This document shows positions 11,456 through 21,772 of a DNA stretch of 64,000 bases, piece after piece; the first letter of the stretch is position 1; the number at the start of each line of letters is the position of its first letter. Made by a program: the position numbers and the translations under genes. The notes under the pieces are model-generated. The model was given only the letters and a program-made list of their open reading frames with translations. It was not told the DNA's origin and did not search any database. This stretch comes from Erigeron canadensis. Its lineage: Eukaryota > Streptophyta > Magnoliopsida > Asterales > Asteraceae. The stretch covers positions 9,360,501-9,424,500 of the forward strand of contig NC_057768.1 of the NCBI RefSeq assembly GCF_010389155.1, written 5' to 3'.

Positions 11456-12103
11456 AAAAATATGAAAGTCTGGAAATAGAGACAGAGAAGTTGTTCATTA
11501 ATGAAAAATATCCGGAACAACACATGATGATCGGAAAACAACTACCGACTCAATATAAAAGAATATTCAAGGAAGTGTTGGAGAAGAATAAAGACGTGCT
11601 TGCTTGGACACCCGCGGATATGACGGGTGTCCCAAGACAGTTAAAGATAGATGGTGAGATTTTTGATACACAACATCACTTAAAAACAAGACCACACTTG
11701 GAGCCTATTAGGCAGAAACGTCGGAGCTTAGCTCCAGATTGTAGCAGGGCTGCGATAGAACAGGTGGAAGATCTAATTAAAGCGGGTATCCTCCGAGAAG
11801 TCAAATATCAGAGCTGGGTTGCCAATCCGGTAATGGTAAAGAAGCACGACGGAGGCTGGAGAATGTGTGTGGACTTCACTGACATTAACAAAGCTTGTCC
11901 CAAAGACTGTTATCACTTTCGGAGATCGACTGGAAGGTAGAGTCGCTCGTAGGCTTCCGCCTAAAATGCTTCTTAGACGCTTACAAAGGCTACCATCAAA
12001 TTCAAATGCATTTGGATGACGAGGACAAAACAACCTTCTACATGTCGGAAGGGATCTTTTGTTACAAAAAAATGTCGTTTGGTTTAAAAAACGCAGGGGC
12101 AAC
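11455..12103 (+). pseudogene. Reverse transcriptase fragment of the Tat-type element
   Basis: Begins with the linker after protease (KKYESLEIETEKLF) and runs through RT motifs GWRMCVDFTDINKACPKDCY and FLDAYKGYHQIQM to FGLKNAGAT. A one-base loss near 11915 shifts the frame between CPKDCY and SEIDWK. Homology ends at about 12103, before the catalytic Y/F-x-DD box, so no polymerase activity is possible. The downstream sequence is the opposite-strand gene described next. Confidence 0.85.
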
Positions 12104-13089
12104 AGTTTCCGCTATATCTTGTAAAACAACAACCTCGTCCTCATGAGAAATGCGAGGGATCTCTTCGGCAGTTTGACCTTCCGGAAGGATCGGAGTAGCA
12201 TCAATATCTTCCAAGGAGGATCTCATATACGCCAAAAACTCCATAGCTGCAAATCATAATAAAAAAAATCTTAGAAAAATAAAACAAAGAAAGAAGAAAA
12301 AACAAGTCACAACAAATCATTTTGAAGCAGTCAAAGTTTTTATATAAGCAATAGGTATTTGTTGGAGGGCTCGGAGATTCCGTACCCTCCCCTTTCTTAT
12401 TCACAAGCCTAGGAACTGCCAGATGGTAAGACCAAACTTGACTCAATTTGGCTAGATACAAGACGGCTTCAGGAAGGGTCCGACTTAACGTAGGCCTACA
12501 CAACTTCGATATTAACTCTTGATCAAATACAATATCATCCGCAAAGTCCGCAAGAGTGCCGCGAGCATGATCCTTCAATTTTAATAAAGCAGGATAGGTG
12601 CCAGGAATGATGGAAGCATCGACATAAAAGAACCTATTTTTCCAACCTTTGATGGAAGCAGTAACACCATAAATACACTCCGGAAGTTTTGAGCCAGGTC
12701 TTTTCTGAATAGTAAACCAATCCCCATTGGCTCCCAAACCAAAAATTTTTCGAAAATTACCAACTGTAGGCTCCGCCCCGTGCACGCGACAAATAGCCTC
12801 AAACATTGTTATGCGAATGGCTCCGAAAGGTGTTAGTTGGGATATATTACACTTAAAGTGCTGCAAGACTTCGAGAAAAAAAAATAGTAAAAGACAAACG
12901 GACATTCGCTATTTCAAACATGGACATGTATAAAACTACTTTCCCCTCCGGAATCATCCTCGCATTGTCGGAGGGACGGGGAAGAGTATAATGATTACCT
13001 ACAGGAAATCTGTATTCGGAGAGAAATTGTACTAACTCATCTTTTTTGACTTTACAAAAACTTACACAAAGATCTTTCCTATTACCCAT
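12104..13089 (-). pseudogene. Antisense gene of Tat/Retand elements (putative gypsy-type transposase domain family)
   Basis: On the minus strand a first exon starts at ATG 13089 (MGNRKDLC) and runs to about 12386; it contains VKKDELVQFLSEYRFP, then FEIANVRL, then NISQLTPFGAIRITMFEAIC and GWKNRFFYV. These are hallmarks of the plant 'putative gypsy type transposon' family (Pfam Transposase_28, from memory), encoded antisense in Tat-lineage elements. One extra T in a T run near 12876 breaks the frame. An intron with a pyrimidine-rich tract and TTTGCAG acceptor spans about 12247-12385 (donor GTACGG, less certain); exon 2 continues AMEFLAYMR until the deletion junction at about 12103. Function of the family is unknown. 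Upstream lies its own TATA box at 13241-13249. Confidence 0.75.
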
Positions 13090-13240
13090 AATAAAATTGT
13101 TCAAAAAAGGAAAACACACCTGCAGTGAATACGGATGAAGGAAGATGTTATGAAGCCTACGGAAGCTACGGATTAAAGATGAAAACAGAGAAGTTTGAGA
13201 GGAAATAACGAATGAGAGAAAAATGAAAGGAAAAGCTGAG

Positions 13241-13249
13241 TATTTATAG
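13241..13249 (-). promoter_or_regulatory. Putative TATA box of the antisense gene
   Basis: CTATAAATA on the minus strand, about 150 bp upstream of the antisense ATG (13089). The interval is pyrimidine-rich on that strand (TTTCTCTCATTCG), like a plant 5' leader. Antisense promoters of this kind have been described for additional genes in Tat elements; activity here is inferred. Confidence 0.5.
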
Positions 13250-13560
13250 AAGAAGGGAGGCTACTGTTCAAAAGGAAGGACGTGTCGAAACGAAAGGAGG
13301 CGGAAAGCCGGACACATGTTTTCCACCAGTCTGACAAACCGTTGTGTGACGATTGATTGGATCAGAGGGGGATGTGTTTCCCACTAAAAAAAAAAAGAGA
13401 TGAAATAGCGCATTAATTACTTTTTGTCCTTCTATTTTCTCTTTTTTCAGGGGGAAGGATGTAATAATAATGACACAAAAAGACTACGAAAATAAAGCAT
13501 GAACAAAAATCCTTAATTACGAACTTAGTTATACCCCACTTATTATGAAGAACATAATAC
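13250..13560. other. Untranslated 3' internal region of the Tat-type element
   Basis: About 310 bp between the antisense promoter and the polypurine tract. It contains an A run at 13387-13397 and no coding frame. Confidence 0.5.
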
Positions 13561-13573
13561 TGGGCTGGGGGCT
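13561..13573 (+). other. Polypurine tract before 3' LTR
   Basis: TGGGCTGGGGGCT directly precedes the TGATGATG start of the 3' LTR. A G-rich tract here primes plus-strand synthesis in Tat-type elements. Confidence 0.7.
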
Positions 13574-14078
13574 TGATGATGTACCATCACTGATGCTCCG
13601 AACCCTCCGGTGTACCAAACACGGAGATTAATCTCTAAGTACCAGGTGGGGAGACCAAAGGCTCCTAACCCTACGCCCACTTGGCAGACAAACAGTACGA
13701 TTAAGAACATGCACCAACATGTACGTCTTGTACTTACACTTTTAGACCAATGAAAATAACATGGCTGTCCAAAGCAACGATTGTGTGTCTAACGTTACCA
13801 TTAGGCCCAACCCCTATTTTCCTTCGGCCCAACTACCTAGTTTCCTGTGGGACACCTATAAATACCCCCATAGGAAACCCCCAAAGGCAAGCTAATGCAT
13901 ACATCAATTCATAAGTCTATATACTTCATTACTTGGTGGCGTGAGGCTACGACTTCACACCATTAGGGAACCGCCAACAAGTACGAGATTTCTTATTATC
14001 ACCCTTAAATAACCCATTACCTCTTTTCTCATACAAGATTATACCCCTACTAATTTAAGTGTAGTTTTACCCTAAACA
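13574..14078 (+). repeat. 3' LTR of the Tat-type element
   Basis: 505 bp, about 95% identical by hand alignment to 8812-9322, with TATA box at 13856-13865. Ends CCTAAACA, followed by the diverged target duplication AAATA. Confidence 0.9.
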
Positions 14079-14083
14079 AAATA

Positions 14084-14336
14084 CAAATTATATGTTACTA
14101 TAATTAGAAATAATTTAAAGTTGCAAAAAGAGAAAGAAATGCATGTTATAAAGTTTAAAATATAAATTGGTTGAGATTTTGAATTAAAACCGGCAAAACC
14201 GGATCGGGCATATTCCTAGTTCAGGATATCTAAACTTTTCCCATGAAGTACATATTAGTATTGCTATTGCTATCATCAGAAATCAATTAAAGTTGAAAAA
14301 AAGAAAAAGAAATGTTATAGTTTAAAATATACTCGT
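14084..14336 (+). repeat. Tandem duplication of host sequence, split by the Tat-type insertion
   Basis: The flank before the element (AGGATATCTAATCTTCCATG, from 8788) recurs at 14223-14252, and the flank after the element (AAGTTGCAAAAAGAGAAAG, 14119 on) recurs at about 14290-14325. So the target was the first of two tandem units of roughly 170 bp. Aligning the units shows the empty site as CATGAAGTACAAATT, confirming a 5-bp AAGTA duplication whose right copy has mutated. Confidence 0.75.
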
Positions 14337-14778
14337 AAACTTTTCTGTTCCATTGCTATGCATGCGCGCGTAACCTATTTGTAGTACATGTAGAGATTAA
14401 ATGATATCATGATAATCCCGTATATTAAGTCTAGTATTTTGGATGTGATCACAAATATTTACTTTTTAATGATCGGTATGATCGAGTGAGTTTTGAGTTT
14501 TTTCTAATGATAATGTTTCTCATCGAGTGGTTTAAATTGAAAATCTATTCTGCGAGAGGCTCTTTAACGAAAACCATATTAAGACAACGTATACTAGACT
14601 TAACGTCATTTGTGAGTAATTCACGACTTTAATTTCAAACAAAACAGAGAAAAAAAAAGAACCAAGATCGATTCATTGAAAAAAAACAAAATTACCATCA
14701 AAGCTATGTGAGATTAACGGTGTTCTGTTTGTTTTTGATATAAAATGATAAAATTATTTTATTGAAACACACTTTCTA

Positions 14779-14893
14779 TGTATAATGATTAAAATTTAGG
14801 AGGAAAACTTTTTGACCAAATTAAGAATAAATCTGTATGTATATGATGATTACAATTTAGGAGGAAAACTTTTTGACCAAATTAAAGAATATG
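14779..14893 (+). repeat. Tandem duplication, unit about 60 bp
   Basis: The block TTTAGGAGGAAAACTTTTTG followed by ACCAAATTAA occurs at about 14796-14825 and again at about 14857-14886, each preceded by ATGATGATTA/ATAATGATTA. Two copies only, noncoding. Confidence 0.8.
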
Positions 14894-17021
14894 TTTACTA
14901 CAGCTAGCTTATGGTGTGTTAGATTAAGATAAAATCTTCATTTTAAAATATTAATCGGTTCTTCTCAATTTTTATCTTAGAATAGCTATGAAATATTTTC
15001 AATGTAGATTCAATGGAGAAGTTTTGAAAATGAAAACTGTTTGCAGCAAGTGATAAACAATAATGGTAAATGTCTTTGAATGCGCGTGAATAGCCCAATA
15101 TTTGATGAATGGGTAATGAGATATATGCCTAGGAATAGGCATAAAAACAACCTTAGATTTTTAGCCTTATTATTTAGATATATCAATTATTTTCCTTGCC
15201 GAATTATTCATTCAATCTTAATATTAATCTTATTCGAATATTACATATTTATATTTATATTTTATTTTATATTATTATAAGTAATCAAATTAATTGTAAT
15301 ATTGTTGTTATTAGTAATTATAATCAGACTATAATTAAGATAATCATTGTTGTTATTAATAATCAAAATCAAAATATATTTAGGATATAAATTATTTTTA
15401 TATTAACTGAAACTTACAAATAAAATCACAACATACAAAATTATTGAAAACCGAACTAGCTGCTATTTTTATTGTTCTTAACAATCATGACTAATGAAAA
15501 TTACTTTTTTTGCAAGACATTAATGATAATTCGGTCAATTATGTAATCAAAGTAATTAAGATATTACCTCTCTGGAAGAGTTTGTATAAAAGAAACTCTG
15601 TTACACCATCCAACTTTGATATGATTTATTTTCAATATTTACATTTAAATATCTTAATTTCTTTTTAAATATTTTTTTATATTTAACGTATACGTAATTT
15701 TTCCCGATATATTAATACTTATATTAATAATATTGTAAAATCTGTGTATATGACACGAGTCTAAAATTTATTCTGTAAACGAACTTCGGAGTTCTAAATC
15801 AAGGTATCATATAACTATGATCTCTTCTCTAAGAGTGCACGATATATGTAGCAAGAATCGATTCTTGCTTTTATGATGAAGTATTTCGATTTTATATATA
15901 GTTTTGGGGCTGGCTTCATGAAATTCTTTATTCGTAAAAGGCATAAAATTATTCAATTAGTCTAAAGACCAGCGCTATGAAGTGGGTAGAAGTTCCCGTT
16001 TACATGTAACAAGAATCTTAATACAAGGGCAATGTATCATGTTTTGGAAACTAATAAAACCTCAAACGGTAAGCTCTTAATGTATGTGCCCCGACGTAAC
16101 ACATTTTTAATAATTTTTTACTTCTAAAACCCTAAAAGAAAGAATCCCAATTCCAAGGAATGGATTTGATTTTGGGACCAGACGTGACCTTCTATCTGAT
16201 GGCTATGTATCATATATGTTTTAAAGACCATGAGTCATTAATTAATTGCTCTTCTTTTTTCTTTTTTAAAACCATTTAAATTTGGATAAAAGAAATTTAC
16301 CCTGGTTGGCATATATATAGTTAAAAGTTAGTTAGGACATAGGAACCAACAAATTTTCAAAACTTTTCAAAATCTTTTTTAATCAATCACTATCATTGAT
16401 AATTGTTTATATGATGATTGCTTTTTGAGTTATTTAAATGCATTTTGTATTTTAAAATTACGTGAAGACATGAATCTTCATCCATTATACAATTATGCGA
16501 AAACATAAATTCTATGAGTATACGGCATGAATAGTGATGTATGCAAACCAATTATATGTATGCAAATATTTTGAAAATAAATATATTTATAAAATAGTTA
16601 GTGATCAAATGTACATGGATAGTGTCATCGGCGTTTGAAATAAATATAGATTAACAATCGAAAGAAATTTATTTGTAAGTAGTCTTGAATCGTTTGAAAT
16701 AAATATAAATATGTGCCTTAGCTAAACTGATCTCATACTTATAATAATATAATAATAACTAAAAAAGTTACTCAATGCATGGTTACATATCACATAGCAA
16801 TCGAAAGAAAACGACATTAGATGAAATATATTAAAGGCAATATAGCACATGCTTGTTGATCCATCTTCCTTAAACAATTACTAATATGTGTAAGCTAGGA
16901 TGCGGAAGAGAGCATATTTGGTCCACCCACCACAATTTAGCCCATGAATAGAAATAATGTAGTACGTAAAATAAACTTGCCATTTGAGCACGTTTTATAT
17001 TATATGATATTTAGCTACTAG
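14894..17021. other. AT-rich region upstream of the MYB gene
   Basis: About 2.1 kb without a gene or recognisable element. It must hold the MYB promoter, but apart from the TATA box next to the gene I can name no specific regulatory site with confidence. Confidence 0.5.
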
Positions 17022-17030
17022 TATATATAT
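17022..17030 (+). promoter_or_regulatory. TATA box of the MYB gene
   Basis: TATATATAT located 65-73 bp upstream of the ATG at 17095, a normal plant spacing for a short 5' leader. Confidence 0.55.
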
Positions 17031-17094
17031 GTGTGTACATTGATCAAATAGAGACATAAGAAGTTCGAAAGCAACTTAATTAAAATTAAGAATT

Positions 17095-18429
17095 ATGAAA
17101 GGTGTAAGTTTCGATGACAATGGAGTCAAGAAAGGTGCATGGAGTGAAGAAGAAGATGAAAAGTTACGAGCCTACATCCAAAGATATGGCCATTGGAATT
17201 GGGGTTTACTTCCAAAATTTGCTGGTACAAATATCACCTTAAAGTTTTAACGAAAAAATTTAAAAAATATCACCACAAGTTTTGGAAAATATGCAACATT
17301 TTCCACTAAATGGCACTCGTTAATTCGTTTTTCATTTTAGGTTTGTCGAGAAGCGGGAAGAGTTGCAGGTTGCGATGGATGAATTATCTTCGTCCAAACA
17401 TGAAACATGGAAATTTTACGATGGAAGAAGACGACATGATCATTTATTTACATAACGAGCTTGGTAACAAGTAAGTTGTACGAGTACATTTTAGGGCGAA
17501 TCATATCTATATATCCTTCGTGTTGTCATGCAAATTAATGCATACACCTATTCAAAATAGAAAAGAAAAATAAAGTTCTTGAATGATAGTGCATATTCAA
17601 CATTACAACAAACAAAAATGTCATATAGTGCCAGCGGTTTTTAATCCATCATTTTCATTTCTTGACGTTTTTTATTGTGTCACTAAAATCAGTGTCACTA
17701 TATGTCTATATATGACCCTTTATTCCAACTTATTTACATAATAACCCCTCTTAACGTTTTCAGTCATTGTCAAGTATAATTCGTTAATCTTTCTTCTAAT
17801 CTCATTATTTGATTGTATCAAGCGTCATGATCACTCCATGCAAGTTGTATATATCAATGCGTACTTAAATTACATTCTATTAATCAATTTATAGATGGTC
17901 TGCGATAGCTGCAAAGTTGCCAGGAAGAAGCGACAATGAAATAAAAAACCGATGGAACACACATTTGAGGAAGCGTGTGTTAGATCAAGAAGACGAAACC
18001 ATCAAACCTAATTATCAGGCGAACGACATGAATGAAAATTGGAATCCAGAATACCAACTCCAAAGTAGTGAAATGTTTTTGGGAGGCTCATCTGAATCAT
18101 CATCGTCATATTATTCATCACCCTCTGATCAATTACCATCATCGTATTGGTCTAATGGCTCTGAATATGTAGCTCAAAGTGATATAGTACCACCAATGCA
18201 AAATTATGATCAAGTGACTGGAGATTTTTGGACTGAGCCATTTTTTCCGGATATCACATCATCAATTGATCATAGTATGTTGTCACCTTTGAATATAGTT
18301 GATGATTGCATTGCGCCATCTCCTTGTTATAATACGACGATGAATGAAGAGCTTTCATGGCCAATGATGGATTCATATATGGAATACAACAATAGTGAAT
18401 TCCCAAATTGTTGGGATACTATCCAATAA
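17095..18429 (+). CDS. R2R3-MYB transcription factor, subgroup-2-like (MYB13/14/15 type)
   Basis: Three exons: 17095-17224, 17341-17470, 17895-18429, all with GT-AG introns; the first two are 130 nt each, the standard plant R2R3-MYB layout. The product has 264 residues. R2 has Trp16, Trp36, Trp56 and R3 has Phe69, Trp88, Trp107, the expected helix-turn-helix spacing for DNA binding in the nucleus. The R3 bHLH-contact signature is not met, because Tyr79 replaces the basic residue. The C-terminal 150 residues are Ser-rich and acidic, with a DFWTE segment like the subgroup-2 motif, so a stress or phenylpropanoid regulator is plausible but inferred. Oddities: the usual VRxPCC N-terminus is replaced by a short KGVSFDD leader, and Ser48 replaces the conserved Cys before GKSC. 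A poly(A) signal AATAAA lies at 18475-18480. Confidence 0.93.
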
Positions 18430-18474
18430 TGTAACGAGATGTATGTATGGATCATCTATATAATATATACTCGT

Positions 18475-18480
18475 AATAAA
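18475..18480 (+). terminator. Poly(A) signal of the MYB gene
   Basis: AATAAA 46 bp after the stop codon at 18427-18429, in AT-rich sequence typical of plant 3' ends. Confidence 0.5.
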
Positions 18481-18893
18481 ACCACATATATACGAAGTAT
18501 ATTCACTTGATCCATTTCAAATGGGTATGTCTAATAATACCATTTGCATTGATTGGTCATAATTTAACATTTTTGATGACGCGTTTAATTTGTCTCGTCA
18601 TATATATAATTATTACTGCTTGGTTACACGTATGTCAGTATGTGAAGATTTATTACTTTAGTATATTTCCTCTATTATATTCGATACTTTGTTAGAAGTG
18701 TATTCAATCTTCTCTAAATTAAACAAAGACAATGTACAAGGATACTAATACTTCGATTAGATATGTTAATTGTAGTTATTAAAATATCAGTTGTCCTTAT
18801 AGGGGTAGTTATCGTTCGAAAAAAAAGTTGTGATAAGAAAGTATAAATATTTTTTATTCTTTTGTAAAACTCGCTTAAGATTCACTTTACATA
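18481..18893. other. Spacer, no gene seen
   Basis: AT-rich sequence between the MYB 3' end and a Helitron; no coding frame of interest. Confidence 0.5.
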
Positions 18894-19348
18894 TACGAGA
18901 GTAAGTACCCGCGCGTTGCGGCGGTGAGATAGTGGGGTGATAGGTCATATAGTATGATAGGTCATAGGAGATAATATGCCATAGAGTATGATAGCCAAAT
19001 GTCTTAGCCGTCATGGCTCCACCATCGGATTTAAAAATTCGTCGAAAGTATATCGAATGACATCTTTAACTAAAGAGCATGAAATTTTTAAGAACATCCA
19101 TATAATTTTTAAATTTGTCGATGTACGGATTTTGAGATAAAAGATTTTGAATGAATAGGAGGAATAAATGAATTATGGAGGAGAGAGAAAACAAATGATT
19201 AGTTGAGATTTGAAGAGAAAGATATGATAATATAGTTATTTTTAGGTAAATATATAATAGATAGAGTCTCTAGGGGAACATTTTGGAAAAGTAAATATTA
19301 AAACTTAAATTTTAGACAAGGGAAATTTGCTTTATAATATAGTATAGA
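18894..19348 (-). mobile_element. Non-autonomous Helitron, family H1 (copy 1)
   Basis: Minus-strand element of 455 bp. It starts TCTATACTATATTATAAAGC at 19348 and ends in a GC-rich hairpin CCGCAACGCGCGG (18907-18919) followed by TACTTACTCTCGTA. The full length aligns by eye with 46668-47118 on the plus strand, including CAACGATTTTTAAAT/CGACGAATTTTTAAAT-type blocks and a CTCTCTC patch. The terminal CTRR is degenerate (CTCG). No helicase coding. Confidence 0.75.
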
Positions 19349-20439
19349 TATAGATATACAAGTCAAGGTTAATATGATTTTGTGTTCCAAACTTATACAG
19401 GTTTCATACAAATCGTTGTCTCCAACAGGTGGTTATTGTGGTTTGTATTAAACCGGTATAACTTTTATGTTAGCAACGTAAACAGAACGACATAGGGCTT
19501 TTAATCTTTTATTTATCTACGGAAGGTTTTCATTTGACCTATTAAATACTAATACCAAAATGTTTTGACCCATTAGTAGATGCACCCACTCTATATATAT
19601 ATATATATATAGGAAAGGGAATATGTAGCTATCTTGTATCTAAGTTTGGGTATAAAACCCCTTACATGTCAATTTTTTAAACCATAAATATCATGGGGGT
19701 CATGTGAATACATGATAGTCATATATTCACTTTTTCCATATATATATATATATAAGAAGTAAAGTTATGGTAGTGATGTAAGGACCTCCAGGCTCCAGGC
19801 TCCAGTTTACGAAGATTGAATTCTTGACCTTTATCTCCAGAGGTAGGAATTTTAACCATTTGATCTAACACAGTTGATTTTTCTCACTTTAAATATACGT
19901 TTTAACATAAAAAAGTCTTCCAACATTTTCCCCTAATTTCAAATTGTCTTCATCCTTTGATCTTAATTAATCCTTATCAAAGATGGTGCTGATTGCTTGC
20001 TTCCTCTCGTCCATGTTTTTATATTTTGAGTAACCTTTTGTGTTTGGATTCTGTTTACAGTAGCCCTATATTCTAATCTTCTTCTCTGTTTCGATCCCAA
20101 GAATACGCTTCCATTTTTCACAGCCTTGACCCGTTTCAATTTTTGAGTTGGCAAAATCTTCACCTTTTTTTTTTTTTTTTTTTTTCTTTTATCTTTCTCA
20201 GTTTCATCAAGCCATTCTTACTTAGTTTGCTTGGACATTGATAAGCCTAATGTCCAAACTATGAACAACGATAGGATTGAGGTTTGATCCTCTCAAATTA
20301 TGTTTCAGCTACACCCTTTTCATTTGGTTCGCCATATACGTTCTTTCTGGCTTCACAACTAGCTACTAATGGCGGTTGTTTCAAATTTTGGGGATTTTTT
20401 TTATTTATGGATTGATATAACTTTTTTGAACAAAAATAT
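19349..20439. other. Spacer with (TA)n, SINE-like fragment and poly-T run
   Basis: Holds a TC-TATATATA stretch at 19592-19611 followed by AGGAAAGGGAATATG, which resembles 54967-55012 and may be a Helitron 5' end. Around 19785-19880 the minus strand looks like a decayed SINE (TGTGTTAGATCAAATGG then CAAGAATTCAATC). A T run of about 22 is at 20164-20185. No gene. Confidence 0.4.
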
Positions 20440-20653
20440 GAGGAATAGAGACCGTCTGGGTAGAGAACAACCGGTCTCTATTCTTTTTAAAGTTTAGAAA
20501 CCACTTGTTTTATGTCTTTATTCATTTTACAACCGGTCTCTATTACTATATAACTATAGAGACCGGTTGTGAATGTTTATAGACCACTATTTTAGAGAAC
20601 AATCGGTCTCTATTCTTTCAACCGGTCTCTATTCCTCAAACTTTATAGTAGTG
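20440..20653. mobile_element. CACTA-like transposon end with subterminal repeats
   Basis: The right border, read on the minus strand, is CACTACTATAAAGTTTGAGG, starting at 20653 and flanked outside by TAG. Behind it the motif AGAGACCGGTTG occurs at least five times in both orientations (20440-20454, 20468-20480, 20530-20570 as a palindrome with a 12-nt centre, 20600 and 20619). A CACTA start plus short mixed-orientation subterminal repeats is the pattern of plant En/Spm-type elements, where such repeats bind the transposase complex. The left terminus and any transposase gene are missing or unrecognised. Confidence 0.65.
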
Positions 20654-20780
20654 TAGCGCCCAATGTTCTTTATAAACAGCTTTCTTTGATTCCCACATAA
20701 TCTCAAATCCTTCTTGGCTTCTAAAACTAAACTTCTCCTGCCAATTCTTTTGGCGGTAGTATAGTAACATACTATAAGAT

Positions 20781-20964
20781 GGACAAGAATCCTTTAAAAT
20801 CATTTCAATATTATAGGTAAAGTTAAAGCAACTTATACCATTGGATTAAAATCAATGGTCAAGATTCAAATTTGAATTTTGAATCTCAACCGTTGATGAA
20901 ATCAATGGTTCAAGTTATTTCAACTTTACTATAAAGTTGAAACAATGTTAGAGGATCTCTATCC
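20781..20964. mobile_element. MULE-type MITE, family M1, with perfect 9-bp target duplication (copy 1)
   Basis: 184 bp, ends GGACAAGAATCCTTTAAAA and the complement GGATAGAGATCCTCTAAC. Flanked exactly by CTATAAGAT at 20772-20780 and 20965-20973. A 9-bp duplication is characteristic of Mutator-like elements. A relative lies at 61228-61414. Noncoding. Confidence 0.85.
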
Positions 20965-20973
20965 CTATAAGAT

Positions 20974-21378
20974 ATATCGAGGAGCTTAATATAGCAATCT
21001 TTCAATTCATTTCCATACTCTTTTAATACGTACCCCAATTCTTGCACAACCTTTTCCCCATTTCTTCCTAAATAATACCCTCCAAATGATTAGACAATCT
21101 TGAACAATACTCACAAACTAATTTGTTTGTTTCCTACGGTTGGTGGTATGTTAACTATATTTGATCTCTTTTAAGTAATTTGAGTAGATACATATCATCA
21201 ATTTATTAATCTATTCTTGTTCACAACAAAATTATTTTTTGTGGGAGTGCAGTGGTATGAATATTTCAACATAAACATACGACCATTTATTTATGAATTA
21301 TTGGAGTCGTAAATAAAAAGTAATAAGATTCTACTTGAGCTTGAATAATTGAAAGCTGCCAAAAATAAATTAGAAATG
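20974..21378. other. Spacer, no gene seen
   Basis: About 400 bp of AT-rich sequence with no recognised element. Confidence 0.5.
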
Positions 21379-21772
21379 AGAGTTAATTACATAAATCGTT
21401 GTTGCCATTGACCTCAATTTGTAACTTTCTAGCTTTCCCCGCGACTTTTTCTTTTTCATCAACACTTTTAGTCCTTACCATTAACGTCGTTTAAAAATCC
21501 AATTACCCCGTGACTTTTTTGTATCAAATGGAAAATCTTGTGATGTGGGGAATATTTTGTTATTATTTACGCTTTTGGTCCATGTGTTTAAGAGATGTTT
21601 AATATAAGCATCACGTGTGTGCACGTGATGACTTTTTAAACCAATTTTAATAGTCAAGACCAAAAGTGATGCTAGAAAAGAAAATTTTGGACTAAAAGTG
21701 TATTAAATGAAATTTAAGGATGAAAGATGCAAGTGTAGATTTACGACAAGGATGATTTCTGTAATTAATTCT
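21379..21772. mobile_element. Terminal-inverted-repeat MITE, about 394 bp
   Basis: Left end AGAGTTAATTACATAAATC and the complement of the right end AGAATTAATTACAGAAATC match at all but a few positions; both continue into CxTTGTxG. A CACGTGTGTGCACGTG palindrome (21612-21627) lies near the centre. No reading frame of interest, no clear target duplication. Confidence 0.65.

Larger units (their letters stand above)
8812..14078 (+). mobile_element. Ty3/gypsy LTR retrotransposon, Tat/Retand type, internally deleted
   Basis: A 5267-bp element with two LTRs (8812-9322 and 13574-14078), a primer site, a gag-protease frame, the first part of reverse transcriptase, an antisense gene and a polypurine tract. 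LTRs begin TG and end CA. Flanks are AAGTA (8807-8811) and AAATA (14079-14083), a 5-bp target duplication with one change. RNase H, the rest of RT and integrase are missing: sequence passes at about 12103 from RT into the antisense gene. Family members are usually much longer than 5.3 kb. The two LTRs differ at about 24 positions plus two indels by hand count (about 4.8%), so the insertion is not recent. It cannot move by itself. Confidence 0.9.

Noticed and set aside
11440..11470. Programmed -1 frameshift between protease and RT
   Set aside because: The frame relation fits -1, but no X-XXY-YYZ heptamer stands before the stop and no structure was evident; a mutation is equally good.
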